From: a virus
Direction: 5' to 3' (one strand)
DNA length: 35,209 nt
Virus record (IMG/VR): IMGVR_UViG_3300028044_000035
Location: 1 to 35,209 of that record
A model generated the notes under the pieces. That model searched no databases, was not told where the DNA came from, and worked only from the letters and a program-made list of their open reading frames with translations. This document shows, in pieces, positions 7,078-15,497 of this stretch. Within the stretch, counting starts at the first letter, position 1; each line of letters opens with the position of its first letter. A program made the position numbers and the translations under genes.

Positions 7078-7369
7078 TTTTAGCCTCCCATGTTAATTGA
7101 TCTAGTAGTTCAAATTCTATAACTGCAAGCCTAGTCTTTTTATTACCCTCTCCTAATATAACTACTATGGCTGGAGATTTATCAGTACCCGCTTTTATTG
7201 AATCAGTAACAGCCTTTGCCCAAACATCTTGATTTAGAGTAAAAGACTTAGATGTTTCTTTAAAATCAATAACAAAATTTCTCCAGGTTGCATCACCCTT
7301 CTGGTTATTGCGACCAGAATTTTTGTGCTGTTTGGCACCTATTCTTTTACTCTCGTTCTTCTCGCTCAT
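7064..7369 (-). CDS. Putative PD-(D/E)XK resolvase-like nuclease
   Basis: The 101-residue protein starts with a basic N-terminus (SKRIGAKQHKNSG). Then come KGDATWRNFVIDFKETSKSF and LNQDVWAKAV, followed by a beta strand SPAIVVIL. This order (Asp, a strand with D-x-K, then Ser-Phe and a helix with a Trp) matches small phage proteins related to Hjc-type resolvases, in which E-C-K-T sits where D-F-K-E sits here. The catalytic Glu of the E-x-K pair is therefore Asp. It would be a second junction- or flap-processing enzyme beside RuvC; activity is uncertain. Confidence 0.6.
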   Translation of the reverse strand: MSEKNESKRIGAKQHKNSGRNNQKGDATWRNFVIDFKETSKSFTLNQDVWAKAVTDSIKAGTDKSPAIVVILGEGNKKTRLAVIEFELLDQLTWEAKNEGI

Positions 7370-7532
7370 AATCCTTCTTTGTTTTAATTAGTGCTGCCCT
7401 AGATACATGTTTCTTACTACACATCCATGTAAGATCTGTAGTCTCAAGCCAAAGCCTTAAAGATGTAACTTCTTCTTTACAGGTATGACAAGGAAACTTT
7501 CCTTCAAAAACCTTAAATTTAACATCAGACAT
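7347..7532 (-). CDS. Small zinc-ribbon-like protein
   Basis: The 61-residue product contains FPCHTCKEEV and, about 20 residues later, WMCSKKHVSRAA. That gives one CxxC pair plus a Cys and a His, which could form a single zinc site. It ends in a charged helix (KKDYEREERE). It overlaps the RecA-like gene by 8 bases and the following nuclease-like gene by 23, so it is translated with them. It probably binds nucleic acid or a partner protein; nothing more specific can be said. Confidence 0.7.
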   Translation of the reverse strand: MSDVKFKVFEGKFPCHTCKEEVTSLRLWLETTDLTWMCSKKHVSRAALIKTKKDYEREERE

Positions 7533-8541
7533 TATTTAGTTTGGCCTTTAATGCTTCCTGTAAATCTAAGTCTTCTCTAACTCTAGCGATAAGTCCATCA
7601 CGACCTTGAACCTTTGTGCCATCATCTAGTTGATACCAGGCCCCAGTTCTGTTTATGTGTCCAGCCAATTCAGCAGTGTCAACAAGGTCACCAATAAAAT
7701 CAATGCCAAGGCTGTCACCCCTAAAATAGAAATCATACTCTCCGCTTTGAAAAGAGGGTGAAGTTTTAGAAAACTGTAAATCCCATCTAACCTTGCGACC
7801 AATTTTTTCTTCAATGATCTTATCTCCAACATGTATTTTTCCTTTTATGGCTTGATTATCTGATTCAGACGAAAACAATTTAATGATTGTAGACGAATAA
7901 AATTTTGTAGCCTGACCGCCAGTTGGCTGTTGGCTTGTATACATTGCATTAATATTATTACGAGATTGACTAATCAAAACAAACAATGTTGGCTTTACCT
8001 TGTTGTTTGCATAGTTAATCATTTTCCAAGCATTGCTAAAGTCTCTAGACTCTGCACCAATTTGCTTTGTATTTTCTAACTGCTTCAATTCAGTAGAATC
8101 TTTTTCAAAATATATTGCTGGCAGTAGAGATGTAACTGAGTCAACAACAATAAGATCAACTCCTGCATCCATCAAACTTACTCCAACATCAACCATCTCA
8201 TTAATAGTTCTTGCTTGTGAAACTATTAACTTAGAGGTATCTACTCCTAATTTTTCTGCCCAAACTTTGTCATATGACATTTCTGCATCAATCCAAGCAC
8301 AGACCTTACCTTCTTTTTGTGCCATGCCAATCATTTGTAAGCATAGAGAAGACTTTGCACTAGACTTGCTACCCCAGATTAAAACCTGTCTGCCATATGG
8401 CAAACCACCATTTAATGCTCTATTCAAACCATAACTAGGAGTAGCAGCATATTCTGTCTTTGGTATTTCATCTCCAACAAGAATACTTTTTCTTAGTTTA
8501 GGATTTAACTGTGACAGAACTTCTTCTATTGTCAGTGTCAT
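7525..8541 (-). CDS. recA: RecA-like recombinase
   Basis: The 338-residue protein is a RecA/UvsX-type strand-exchange ATPase. Motifs in order are Walker A GSKSSAKS (residues 57-64), a catalytic-type Glu in WIDAEMSYD (E87) and Walker B LIVVDSVTSL (130-139). The glutamine-containing switch FVLISQSRNNINAMY and loop region QPTGGQATKFYSS follow. The Walker A glycine before Lys is Ala (codon GCA), an unusual replacement. The protein is close to bacterial RecA in size. It overlaps the MazG-like gene upstream by one base and the zinc-ribbon gene downstream, and works with the Cas4-like exonuclease and the resolvases. Confidence 0.9.
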   Translation of the reverse strand: MTLTIEEVLSQLNPKLRKSILVGDEIPKTEYAATPSYGLNRALNGGLPYGRQVLIWGSKSSAKSSLCLQMIGMAQKEGKVCAWIDAEMSYDKVWAEKLGVDTSKLIVSQARTINEMVDVGVSLMDAGVDLIVVDSVTSLLPAIYFEKDSTELKQLENTKQIGAESRDFSNAWKMINYANNKVKPTLFVLISQSRNNINAMYTSQQPTGGQATKFYSSTIIKLFSSESDNQAIKGKIHVGDKIIEEKIGRKVRWDLQFSKTSPSFQSGEYDFYFRGDSLGIDFIGDLVDTAELAGHINRTGAWYQLDDGTKVQGRDGLIARVREDLDLQEALKAKLNNV

Positions 8542-8858
8542 TAGAATCTTACCCCATGCTTCTTTGGTCTATGTGTATTTCTTTCCATCTTTTCTTTGAT
8601 AGCATAGTCAAGAGATTTCTTTACATACCCTGCTTCTGCAATACCAGCATAAAGATCAAGGGTGCGAATAATAATATCTGCAAACTCATCTGATATTTGA
8701 TCTGGATCCATGTCTTTACGAAGTGCTTCCATAGCCTCTGACACCTCAGAGACAATCATCATCATTTGTTTTGCTACAAAGATAGGGTCTACGGTTTTAT
8801 CCCAGAAACCTTTTTCTACTGCATTTTTATGTATTTGTTCTGCTAACTCATCAAACAT
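8541..8858 (-). CDS. MazG-like nucleotide pyrophosphohydrolase
   Basis: The 105-residue all-helical protein carries the metal-binding pattern of the MazG/dUTPase superfamily: VSEVSEAMEAL (ExxE) then DEFADIII (ExxD) about 20 residues later, the standard spacing. Such enzymes hydrolyse NTPs or dNTPs to monophosphates. In phages they are proposed to clean the nucleotide pool or lower host (p)ppGpp signalling. It overlaps DnaE upstream by 8 bases and RecA downstream by one, so it is translated with both. Which nucleotide it uses cannot be read from the sequence. Confidence 0.85.
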   Translation of the reverse strand: MFDELAEQIHKNAVEKGFWDKTVDPIFVAKQMMMIVSEVSEAMEALRKDMDPDQISDEFADIIIRTLDLYAGIAEAGYVKKSLDYAIKEKMERNTHRPKKHGVRF

Positions 8859-11800
8859 TTTTTACATCCTCCATTATTACTGTGCCGTCTTTTGTTTTGC
8901 CAAACTCAAATCTATATACACTACCTGCTTCAACATTCATATATGCTTTTGGAAATGCCGTTGGAAATACTGTAACTGCGTGTAGTTCTCTGGCAGCATC
9001 AGCCAGCGTTAAGGATGCCATCTTCTTGCCAGTCTTCGTAGTTCTTGGCTTAAAAGAAACAACAAACATCTCATCATCCTTGTAAGGAAGCATCTTATAA
9101 TTTAAAAACTTAATCAATGGATCTTTAGAATCCTTTATTTCATCAGCAGGTATTGAAGATACAACCCTATTGTCATTTGCAAGAATAATATAAGTGCGAC
9201 CAGCCTCAATAGACGTGTTTTCTTCATCAAAGATTCCCACACTCCCTGTCTTATCTAAAAACTCTATCCTTGACCAACCTTTTGATCTCTTAATTGATTT
9301 TACCATACCCATTAAAACGAATGCGCCCTTTTCTTCATACTCTTCAATATCATTTATATAAGCATAATAATGTTGTGGCACTGGCATGTTAAACTCTGGA
9401 AGATTAAGATATTCGTATAGATTTTCCTTAACCTTTTCTGGATCTGCTGGGTTATCTGTAAAAGTCAGAGCACCTATAGAATTCATTGCTTGAAGTGCAC
9501 GAGAATTTACTCCATTACCTTTTGTAAATGTAAACTGTTCAACATCTTGATATGAACTAAATGGTCGTGCTGATATATATCTTTCTGCAATTTTATCAGA
9601 GATAAACTTGATAGCACTAAGTCCAAATCTAATACCTTTACCCTCAATCTTAAAATCAATGTCTGAGTCATTAATATGGGGCAACTTAATACTAATGCCC
9701 ATTCTTTTTGCTTCAATAAGATATTCAGTTCTTGCATCTTTATCTTTTTCATTCTTCAACAATGCAAACATAAACTCTATTGGGTAGTAGTATTTGAGCC
9801 ACGCCGTCCAATACGAGAGAGTAGAGTAAGCAACGGCATGTGATTTGTTAAACGAATATCCCGCATGTGCTTCAAAATCGTGCCAAAGATCCAAGGCATC
9901 ATTAGGAGCAACATACCTAGAAGCCCCTTTAATAAATTTGTCTTTAAACTCATCAAACTCCCTCGCATCCTTTTTCTTACCAATAATCTTACGAACCTTG
10001 TCTGCCTCTGCCATTGTCATACCGCCAAGTTCAACGCAGGCCTGCATAACTTGCTCCTGATATAAAATACAACCATAGGTTTCTTCTGTAAAAGGTTTCA
10101 TAATCTGATGAAGATAATTAATGTTTTGTATACCGTGCTTACGCATAATATAATCTTTACCAATAGTATTCATAGCCCCTGGACGAACAAGCGCATTAGA
10201 AGCAGCAAGTTCTGCCAGATTCTTTACACGCATCTTAACAAGTAGATTTGTATACGGCGCTGCTTCACACTGAAACACACCTTTTGTATATCCATCAGAT
10301 AACATGTCATAAACATTTTTATCATTCATATCTATAGACAAAACATCTATCTTGGTTCCTTCTCGCTCTTTTATAATATCAATACAGTCTTTCATTACGC
10401 TTAGTGTCTTTAGTCCAAGCGCATCAATTTTAATTAAGCCAATCTTTTCAGCCTCTTGCATATCAATTCCAACAACTGGGATGCGCTCATCAGAACCAGT
10501 TGATGACCTTGTTTCTAGTGGAGCATGTCTGAATATTGGCTCTTTGCTAGTAACCACACCAGCAGCGTGAATTCCAGTTCCCCTAATTCTTCCACGCAAC
10601 TGTTCTCCATAGACTTCAACTTCTGGATATTTTTCTCTAAACCATACAGTTGTTTTTGATGTGCAATACTCATCCCATGTATCAATAGTTTTTAGAACTT
10701 TATTTACATCTGTTAGCGGTATGTTAAGTACCCTAGCAACATCACGAACAACACCCTTATCCTTAAACGATAAGAAGGTTGCAATAGATGCCACATGACG
10801 ATATTGTCTAACTAGATAATCTTTTACATCTTCACGACGAGAGTCTTGAATATCTGTATCAATATCAGGAAAGTCATTACGTTCAGGATTAATAAATCGG
10901 AAGAACAACAATCCATGCTCTATTGGATCAATCTCTGTTATGCCAAGAAGGTAACAGACTAAAGAACCAGCAGAAGAACCTCTACCTGGACCAACCAGAA
11001 TTCCTTCTTTTTTAGCCCAGTCAATCATATTTTGAACTACTAGAAAATATGAAGCAAACTTTTTATCACGAATAATTTCTAACTCTTCCATAAGCCTTTG
11101 CTCATACATGTCATTGCCAAGCCAGTTATCAGTAAGCCTGTACTCTTCAAGTCCTGCAAATGCTAGGTTTGCTAACTCTTCATCAGGATTTTTATATTGT
11201 GCTGGTAGCAAATCTAAACCGTCTTTAATATTATAATCAGAAACAGACTCTGCCAACAATAGTGTGTTTGAGTATATGTCTGCTCTATCAATACCTTGCG
11301 CTTCCATGGCTAACTTAATTTCTTCATAAGATAGAAGATGAATTTTAAAATCTTTAAAAGTCATTTCCCTGTCTTTGCCATAAAGAGCATCAAGCCTTTC
11401 CATCATAGATGGACTCTTCTTTGCTTTATCATAAGAAATATCTTTAGCAACCTTAGCATGGGTATTCATTAATAATTTAAATTCTTGTACTTCTCTTTGA
11501 GACTCATCAACGTGATGGCAGTCTGGAGTTACAATAACCTTTACGCTAAACTCATCTGCCAAATCTATAAGATATTTATTTATTTCTGGCTTATTGTGTG
11601 GCATTACTTCTATATAATAGTCTCCACCAAAAGTATCTTTAAACCAAGAGATATACTTTTTGGCTATAGCAAACTCTTCTTCCTCAAGTGCTTTAACTAG
11701 AACACTGCTTGGGCAGGCAGAAGAAACAATAATTCCTTCTTTATATTTTTCTAGTATCTTAAAATCAAATCTAGGCTTCTTAAAAAATCCTTCTGTCCAA

Positions 11801-12138
11801 GCCAACTCACTAATTTTATTTAGATTCTCTAATCCTTTTTGATTCTTGGCTAGAAGGATAATATGATTATAAACAAGATCTTGTTGACCTTCTCTTTCAG
11901 ATTTATCTCTCGTATCAGAGATATCTGCACACATATATCCTTCTAGACCAAGGATTGGTTTAATACCCTTTTCTTTTGCAGTACGATAAAACTCACGATG
12001 ACCAGAAAGAGTTCCGTGATCTGTAATCGCAATTGCTGGCATACTCAAACTTACTGCACGGTTAGTGTACTCTTCTGGAGTACCTATTCCGTCAAAGAGC
12101 GAGTAATGAGTATGAAGATGTAAAGGTACGTAATTCAT
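8851..12138 (-). CDS. dnaE: DNA polymerase III alpha subunit (DnaE-type)
   Basis: This 1095-residue replicative polymerase has an N-terminal PHP domain: LHLHTHYS (H7, H9, H11), ITDHG (D40, H41), GLEGYM (E66) and PDCHHVDES (about 206-213). Most metal ligands of an active PHP appear kept, so proofreading by PHP is possible. The C-family polymerase core shows GPGRGSSAGS (383-392), PDIDTD (424-429, catalytic D425 and D427) and KIDALGL (570-576, third catalytic Asp). Helix-hairpin-helix and OB-like regions follow. The size is close to bacterial DnaE. No clamp or clamp loader is present in the window, so it probably uses the host clamp. It lies three bases after the ssDNA-binding protein gene. Confidence 0.95.
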   Translation of the reverse strand: MNYVPLHLHTHYSLFDGIGTPEEYTNRAVSLSMPAIAITDHGTLSGHREFYRTAKEKGIKPILGLEGYMCADISDTRDKSEREGQQDLVYNHIILLAKNQKGLENLNKISELAWTEGFFKKPRFDFKILEKYKEGIIVSSACPSSVLVKALEEEEFAIAKKYISWFKDTFGGDYYIEVMPHNKPEINKYLIDLADEFSVKVIVTPDCHHVDESQREVQEFKLLMNTHAKVAKDISYDKAKKSPSMMERLDALYGKDREMTFKDFKIHLLSYEEIKLAMEAQGIDRADIYSNTLLLAESVSDYNIKDGLDLLPAQYKNPDEELANLAFAGLEEYRLTDNWLGNDMYEQRLMEELEIIRDKKFASYFLVVQNMIDWAKKEGILVGPGRGSSAGSLVCYLLGITEIDPIEHGLLFFRFINPERNDFPDIDTDIQDSRREDVKDYLVRQYRHVASIATFLSFKDKGVVRDVARVLNIPLTDVNKVLKTIDTWDEYCTSKTTVWFREKYPEVEVYGEQLRGRIRGTGIHAAGVVTSKEPIFRHAPLETRSSTGSDERIPVVGIDMQEAEKIGLIKIDALGLKTLSVMKDCIDIIKEREGTKIDVLSIDMNDKNVYDMLSDGYTKGVFQCEAAPYTNLLVKMRVKNLAELAASNALVRPGAMNTIGKDYIMRKHGIQNINYLHQIMKPFTEETYGCILYQEQVMQACVELGGMTMAEADKVRKIIGKKKDAREFDEFKDKFIKGASRYVAPNDALDLWHDFEAHAGYSFNKSHAVAYSTLSYWTAWLKYYYPIEFMFALLKNEKDKDARTEYLIEAKRMGISIKLPHINDSDIDFKIEGKGIRFGLSAIKFISDKIAERYISARPFSSYQDVEQFTFTKGNGVNSRALQAMNSIGALTFTDNPADPEKVKENLYEYLNLPEFNMPVPQHYYAYINDIEEYEEKGAFVLMGMVKSIKRSKGWSRIEFLDKTGSVGIFDEENTSIEAGRTYIILANDNRVVSSIPADEIKDSKDPLIKFLNYKMLPYKDDEMFVVSFKPRTTKTGKKMASLTLADAARELHAVTVFPTAFPKAYMNVEAGSVYRFEFGKTKDGTVIMEDVKNV

Positions 12139-12141
12139 TTA

Positions 12142-12795
12142 TTACCAGTCAATATTCGTTGCCGAATTGCCTGGAGTATCAAATCCAAGATAGAACGCCT
12201 CTTGCTCAGCATAAGGAATTTTATTTAAAGCCTTTTCCAATGGAAATGGCGTTGCCTTAGACCAGTCAAATGGTTCTTTATCTGGACTACCTGGAATTAA
12301 TGTGTAACTTGTTTCAGTTCCCTGTCCGTTACGCTTTAACTTCCATGAAAGATTAGAGATGCTACCTGTTTCAAGTGCATACTCACGAATTGTATTAAAT
12401 GCAGATTGCTTGCTTATTCCCATAGCCCAAATCGCAACATATGGCTCTTCAATGCCATCATCAACAAGGACATTGCAATAGAAGCGAAGGCGACCTCTCC
12501 AGCCAGCCTTTGGATCTTTACGATGCATTTCTTCTGCCCAGTCACGACCTTCTGTTTCCATTGTGTCTAGAGCACGACGCTTGTAGTCTTTTGGGTTTGT
12601 ATGTTCTTTTACAACAAGTGCTAGACCACGATCAGCACTATAGTTTGCGGACTCATCATCAAGTTCTTCAATGAATCTTAGTTTAACTGCTTGTCCATCT
12701 GCTAGTTTTAGCCAGCGAACTTTTGTTCCAGTTCCTTCGTATTTTGGTTTGTCGACTAGGGCATTAATGTTCTTTAGTCCCTTTACAATAGTCAT
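12142..12795 (-). CDS. Single-stranded DNA-binding protein, probable
   Basis: The 217-residue protein has the look of phage OB-fold ssDNA-binding proteins (gp32/gp2.5-like). An N-terminal region GTKVRWLKLADGQAVKLRFI is followed by basic segments, then FYCNVLVDDG and a strand-rich core ending SYTLIPGS. Position supports this: it is directly between primase and polymerase, with its own strong promoter and AAGGAG ribosome site, as expected for a protein needed in large amounts. It has no strongly acidic tail, although it ends in Asp-Trp. The family assignment is by pattern and context. Confidence 0.75.
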   Translation of the reverse strand: MTIVKGLKNINALVDKPKYEGTGTKVRWLKLADGQAVKLRFIEELDDESANYSADRGLALVVKEHTNPKDYKRRALDTMETEGRDWAEEMHRKDPKAGWRGRLRFYCNVLVDDGIEEPYVAIWAMGISKQSAFNTIREYALETGSISNLSWKLKRNGQGTETSYTLIPGSPDKEPFDWSKATPFPLEKALNKIPYAEQEAFYLGFDTPGNSATNIDW

Positions 12796-12822
12796 AGTTT
12801 TCTCCTTATATAAGTTGTTTAT

Positions 12823-13755
12823 TTATTGTAACATAGCAATGATAGAATTGTCAAATTGGTATTCAAGTTTTTTAATAGCATCATCATCCATATCGCCAAT
12901 ATCTTTGTATTGTTTTTCTAGTTTGATTATTGTTATTTTTGACCCCAATTTCTCAATTAGACGGTCAGCCATAATTGAGCCTGCTTCATCATTATCTGCT
13001 ACTAGTACCACATTAGTGAAATACTTTTCTAATAGTTTCATCTGGCTTGATGAAACGTTAGCCCCCAGCGTAGCAACTGCAGGGAAACCTACTTGGTCTA
13101 ATCTAATTGCATCAAAGGATGATTCAACTACATACGCAAACTTTGATGTCTTTACTCTGTGTAAATTAAATAATATTTTGCTTTTAGGTAATCCTGGTGT
13201 ATTTTTAAATTCTTTACCCTCTATTGTTCTTGCAACAAATCCAATACACACACCGTCTGGAGAATGCATGGGAACTATTACAGAGTCTTGTTTTTCAGAG
13301 TAGCCTAAATCAAACTTAATCATAGAGTCTTTATTAATTCTGCGACCTTCAAAATAAGACACAGATCTAGGACTCTCCATAGCCTGCTTGTTTAATCTTT
13401 TAATTAATAACTCATCATACTGAACAAAATCAGGAGCAGCATACAAAGCCTTATTAACAACATCTTCAAGATTTGTTTCTATTTCTTTACTCTTTATATA
13501 TCTAACAGATTCAAAATAAGATCTACCAGTAGTATGCATTACGAACTCTGGAAGAGTTCTTGTGGTTTGACACCCAAAGCAAAAGAACAAGCCAGACTCT
13601 TTCGAAACTTCTCCAGCAGGCGTTCTGTTGTTATTATGATAAGGGCAAAAGATTATATAATCAGTACCATACTCTGCTTCTATATCTATTCCTGCGCCAG
13701 TTAGTACCCTGTTTATTTGCTGCGCCGTGTAAATGTCTCTACTTTTTGTCTTCAT
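12823..13755 (-). CDS. dnaG: DnaG-type primase
   Basis: The primase makes RNA primers for the fork. The N-terminal zinc ribbon reads FCPYHNN ... LFFCFGCQ (C37, H40, C59, C62). The TOPRIM part follows: YVVESSFDAI (Glu 211) and LVADNDEAGS (D254, D256). At about 310 residues it is shorter than bacterial DnaG and lacks a helicase-binding C-terminal domain. I start at ATG 13755 (MKTKSRD); a TTG at 13785 is possible but would overlap DnaB by 47 bases. The overlap with DnaB is otherwise 17 bases, so helicase and primase are coupled. Confidence 0.92.
   Translation of the reverse strand: MKTKSRDIYTAQQINRVLTGAGIDIEAEYGTDYIIFCPYHNNNRTPAGEVSKESGLFFCFGCQTTRTLPEFVMHTTGRSYFESVRYIKSKEIETNLEDVVNKALYAAPDFVQYDELLIKRLNKQAMESPRSVSYFEGRRINKDSMIKFDLGYSEKQDSVIVPMHSPDGVCIGFVARTIEGKEFKNTPGLPKSKILFNLHRVKTSKFAYVVESSFDAIRLDQVGFPAVATLGANVSSSQMKLLEKYFTNVVLVADNDEAGSIMADRLIEKLGSKITIIKLEKQYKDIGDMDDDAIKKLEYQFDNSIIAMLQ
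12825..12854 (-). promoter_or_regulatory. Promoter for the ssDNA-binding protein gene
   Basis: The minus strand has a perfect TTGACA (12854-12849), an 18-base spacer and TGTTACAAT (12833-12825), an extended -10 one base from consensus. It sits at the end of the primase gene; the start is expected near 12818, giving a leader of about 22 bases. This is the most complete sigma70-type promoter in the window and would boost the ssDNA-binding protein, polymerase and later genes. Confidence 0.7.
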
Positions 13756-14962
13756 AATCCTTGTATCTGTAATAACCTTTATCAAAATCTGCTTGTACTA
13801 AAAAGTCTCCCATAAATCCATTACGGTTTTTTCTGAATGCACATTCAATTATATCACTGTTGGACGCTCTACCAAGTGCCAATACCCAGTCAGCATCGTA
13901 TGCAATCTGTCTTGACCAAGCGGTTTGACCCAAAGTTGGAACGGTACTCATATTAGTAACATCATCAGGTGTAGCAGATGATATAGCAATAATAGGAATC
14001 TCTTCACTAATAGACATTAGTTTAAGTTCACGTGAAAGGTTTTTCATTCTTACCGTTTCATTATCAGACTTTTGGTTTGGTGCCATAAGTTGTAAATAAT
14101 CTACAATAATAAAGTCTGGTTTATATTGATCAATCTTTCCACGAATAACAGATGGATTAATTTCTCCACCGCTATCATTTGAAATAATATGAAAAGGTGG
14201 CTTACCAGCAATCTTGCTGTCATGCCACTTCTTAAGCATATCAATTTCAATGTCTCCATTTGAAATCTTGCGGTGTGACCAAAGACCCTCGCCCATAATT
14301 GCATAAACACGATTACGAACTTCTGTCTCAGACATTTCCAAACTTATGATCATTGGTGTCTTGCCCTGTTTCCATGCCTGTACGGCAAAGTAAAGAGCAA
14401 GCCAAGATTTGCCAATACCTGGGTATGCCAGAAAAATTCCTAATTGACCTGGCATAATCCCTGAAGGCAGATAATTGTCAAATCCTGGCAAGCCTGTTTT
14501 AATTCCAATCTTACCTAATTCTTGTTGCTTCTTTACATTTTCAAAATATGTAACAGCAGACTGAATATCTGTTGCATCAATATCACGAATAGCAGATGTA
14601 TTCTTTTTTAATTCAGATGTTTTTGTAATTAATTCTTCAAGGGCTTTTACCCCTTGTCCACCCTGAACATCAGTAGCAGCATTACGAATAATATCTTTAA
14701 GGCTATCATTTAAATAATCTGCTTGTAATTCTTCAAGATGATGTTTTGTTGCGCCTACCCCTGGAATCGGAGTAAAATCTCTAAACTTTTCAATGATTAG
14801 AGATGCTGGTGGAACGGTGCCATTTGATTCTGAGTACCGCTTTATAAAGTGCCAGACATCGCTGTGTGTGCGAAGAAGAGAGTCTATATTTGCTTGAAGC
14901 AACACATGAACTTGCTTATCCTCAAGAACTGCTGATATTAACTTTGCTTCTGAATTACTCAC
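13739..14962 (-). CDS. dnaB: Replicative DNA helicase, DnaB type
   Basis: The 407-residue protein has an N-terminal helical domain and a RecA-fold motor: Walker A AYPGIGKS (179-186), LEMSETEV after the first strand, Walker B IIVDYLQLM (285-293) and the sensor strand IPIIAISSATPDD (about 322-334), where DnaB usually has a Gln after Ser. A C-terminal FRKNRNG holds the Arg-finger-like region. It is the hexameric fork helicase. It overlaps the candidate loader gene upstream by 8 bases and the primase downstream by 17. Confidence 0.93.
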   Translation of the reverse strand: MSNSEAKLISAVLEDKQVHVLLQANIDSLLRTHSDVWHFIKRYSESNGTVPPASLIIEKFRDFTPIPGVGATKHHLEELQADYLNDSLKDIIRNAATDVQGGQGVKALEELITKTSELKKNTSAIRDIDATDIQSAVTYFENVKKQQELGKIGIKTGLPGFDNYLPSGIMPGQLGIFLAYPGIGKSWLALYFAVQAWKQGKTPMIISLEMSETEVRNRVYAIMGEGLWSHRKISNGDIEIDMLKKWHDSKIAGKPPFHIISNDSGGEINPSVIRGKIDQYKPDFIIVDYLQLMAPNQKSDNETVRMKNLSRELKLMSISEEIPIIAISSATPDDVTNMSTVPTLGQTAWSRQIAYDADWVLALGRASNSDIIECAFRKNRNGFMGDFLVQADFDKGYYRYKDYEDKK

Positions 14963-15263
14963 TTAACCACTCCCTCGCCAACTTCCTACGTTCTGCTCTT
15001 TCAATTAAATCTTTTTCTACTGCATCCCTACCATTAATAATTTGTTGTGCATTATATGCAAAAAAGTTCCAAGAAGGGTTTTGAGATACCTCAAAATAAT
15101 AAGCCAGCAAATCATAACAAGCGTTGAGTCCATAAGACTCTATCAAGGCATCTGATGCCCATTGCTCAACATTAAGATTGAGATTAGACTTTTGCTCGTA
15201 TCTCTGCAAATGAAGTTTATTGTAGCGACTGAGCAAAGCCATACGGTCTTTGCGATCAACCAC
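14955..15263 (-). CDS. Small helical protein, candidate helicase loader
   Basis: The 102-residue protein starts with GTG (MVDRKDRM) and is almost wholly helical, with repeated aromatic residues (ACYDLLAYYF, SWNFFAYNAQ) and a basic C-terminus (ERAERRKLAREW). I recognise no family. It overlaps the DnaB gene by 8 bases. In many phages a small protein in this position loads the helicase, so that role is a contextual guess. A coiled-coil or helicase-binding adaptor is equally possible. Confidence 0.7.
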   Translation of the reverse strand: MVDRKDRMALLSRYNKLHLQRYEQKSNLNLNVEQWASDALIESYGLNACYDLLAYYFEVSQNPSWNFFAYNAQQIINGRDAVEKDLIERAERRKLAREWLSE

Positions 15264-15265
15264 GA

Positions 15266-15478
15266 TTACTCCTCAGTTATTGCTTCTCTTGCTTCCTGTA
15301 CTTTTTCAACAACCTTTGCTTCAACAAAATCGTATACACGATTCATTGCCTCGTTTGTAGTTTCGCCATCACGAACTGTATCAACTACTCCAAGGTCAAC
15401 TCGTAAAGATTGAAAGTTGCCTAGATTAAGAGTGTATCCAAGTGTTGCAGATACCTTTGTTTCATTTCTTTGTTCCAC
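15266..15478 (-). CDS. Small phage protein of unknown function
   Basis: About 70 residues. The frame is open to 15568, but the best start is the second of two adjacent GTG codons (15478). It has AAGGAGG at 15490-15484, five bases upstream, and begins just after the stop of the preceding gene. The product begins MEQRNETK and holds a beta-type stretch GYTLNLGNFQSLRVDLGVVD, then DGETTNEAMNRVYDFVEAKV and an acidic helix. Small proteins with this NLGNxxSLRVxxGV pattern occur in phages of several phyla near replication genes; their role is unknown to me. It ends 2 bases before the candidate loader gene. Confidence 0.65.
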   Translation of the reverse strand: MEQRNETKVSATLGYTLNLGNFQSLRVDLGVVDTVRDGETTNEAMNRVYDFVEAKVVEKVQEAREAITEE

Positions 15479-15497
15479 CACTGCCTCCTTCAAAAGG

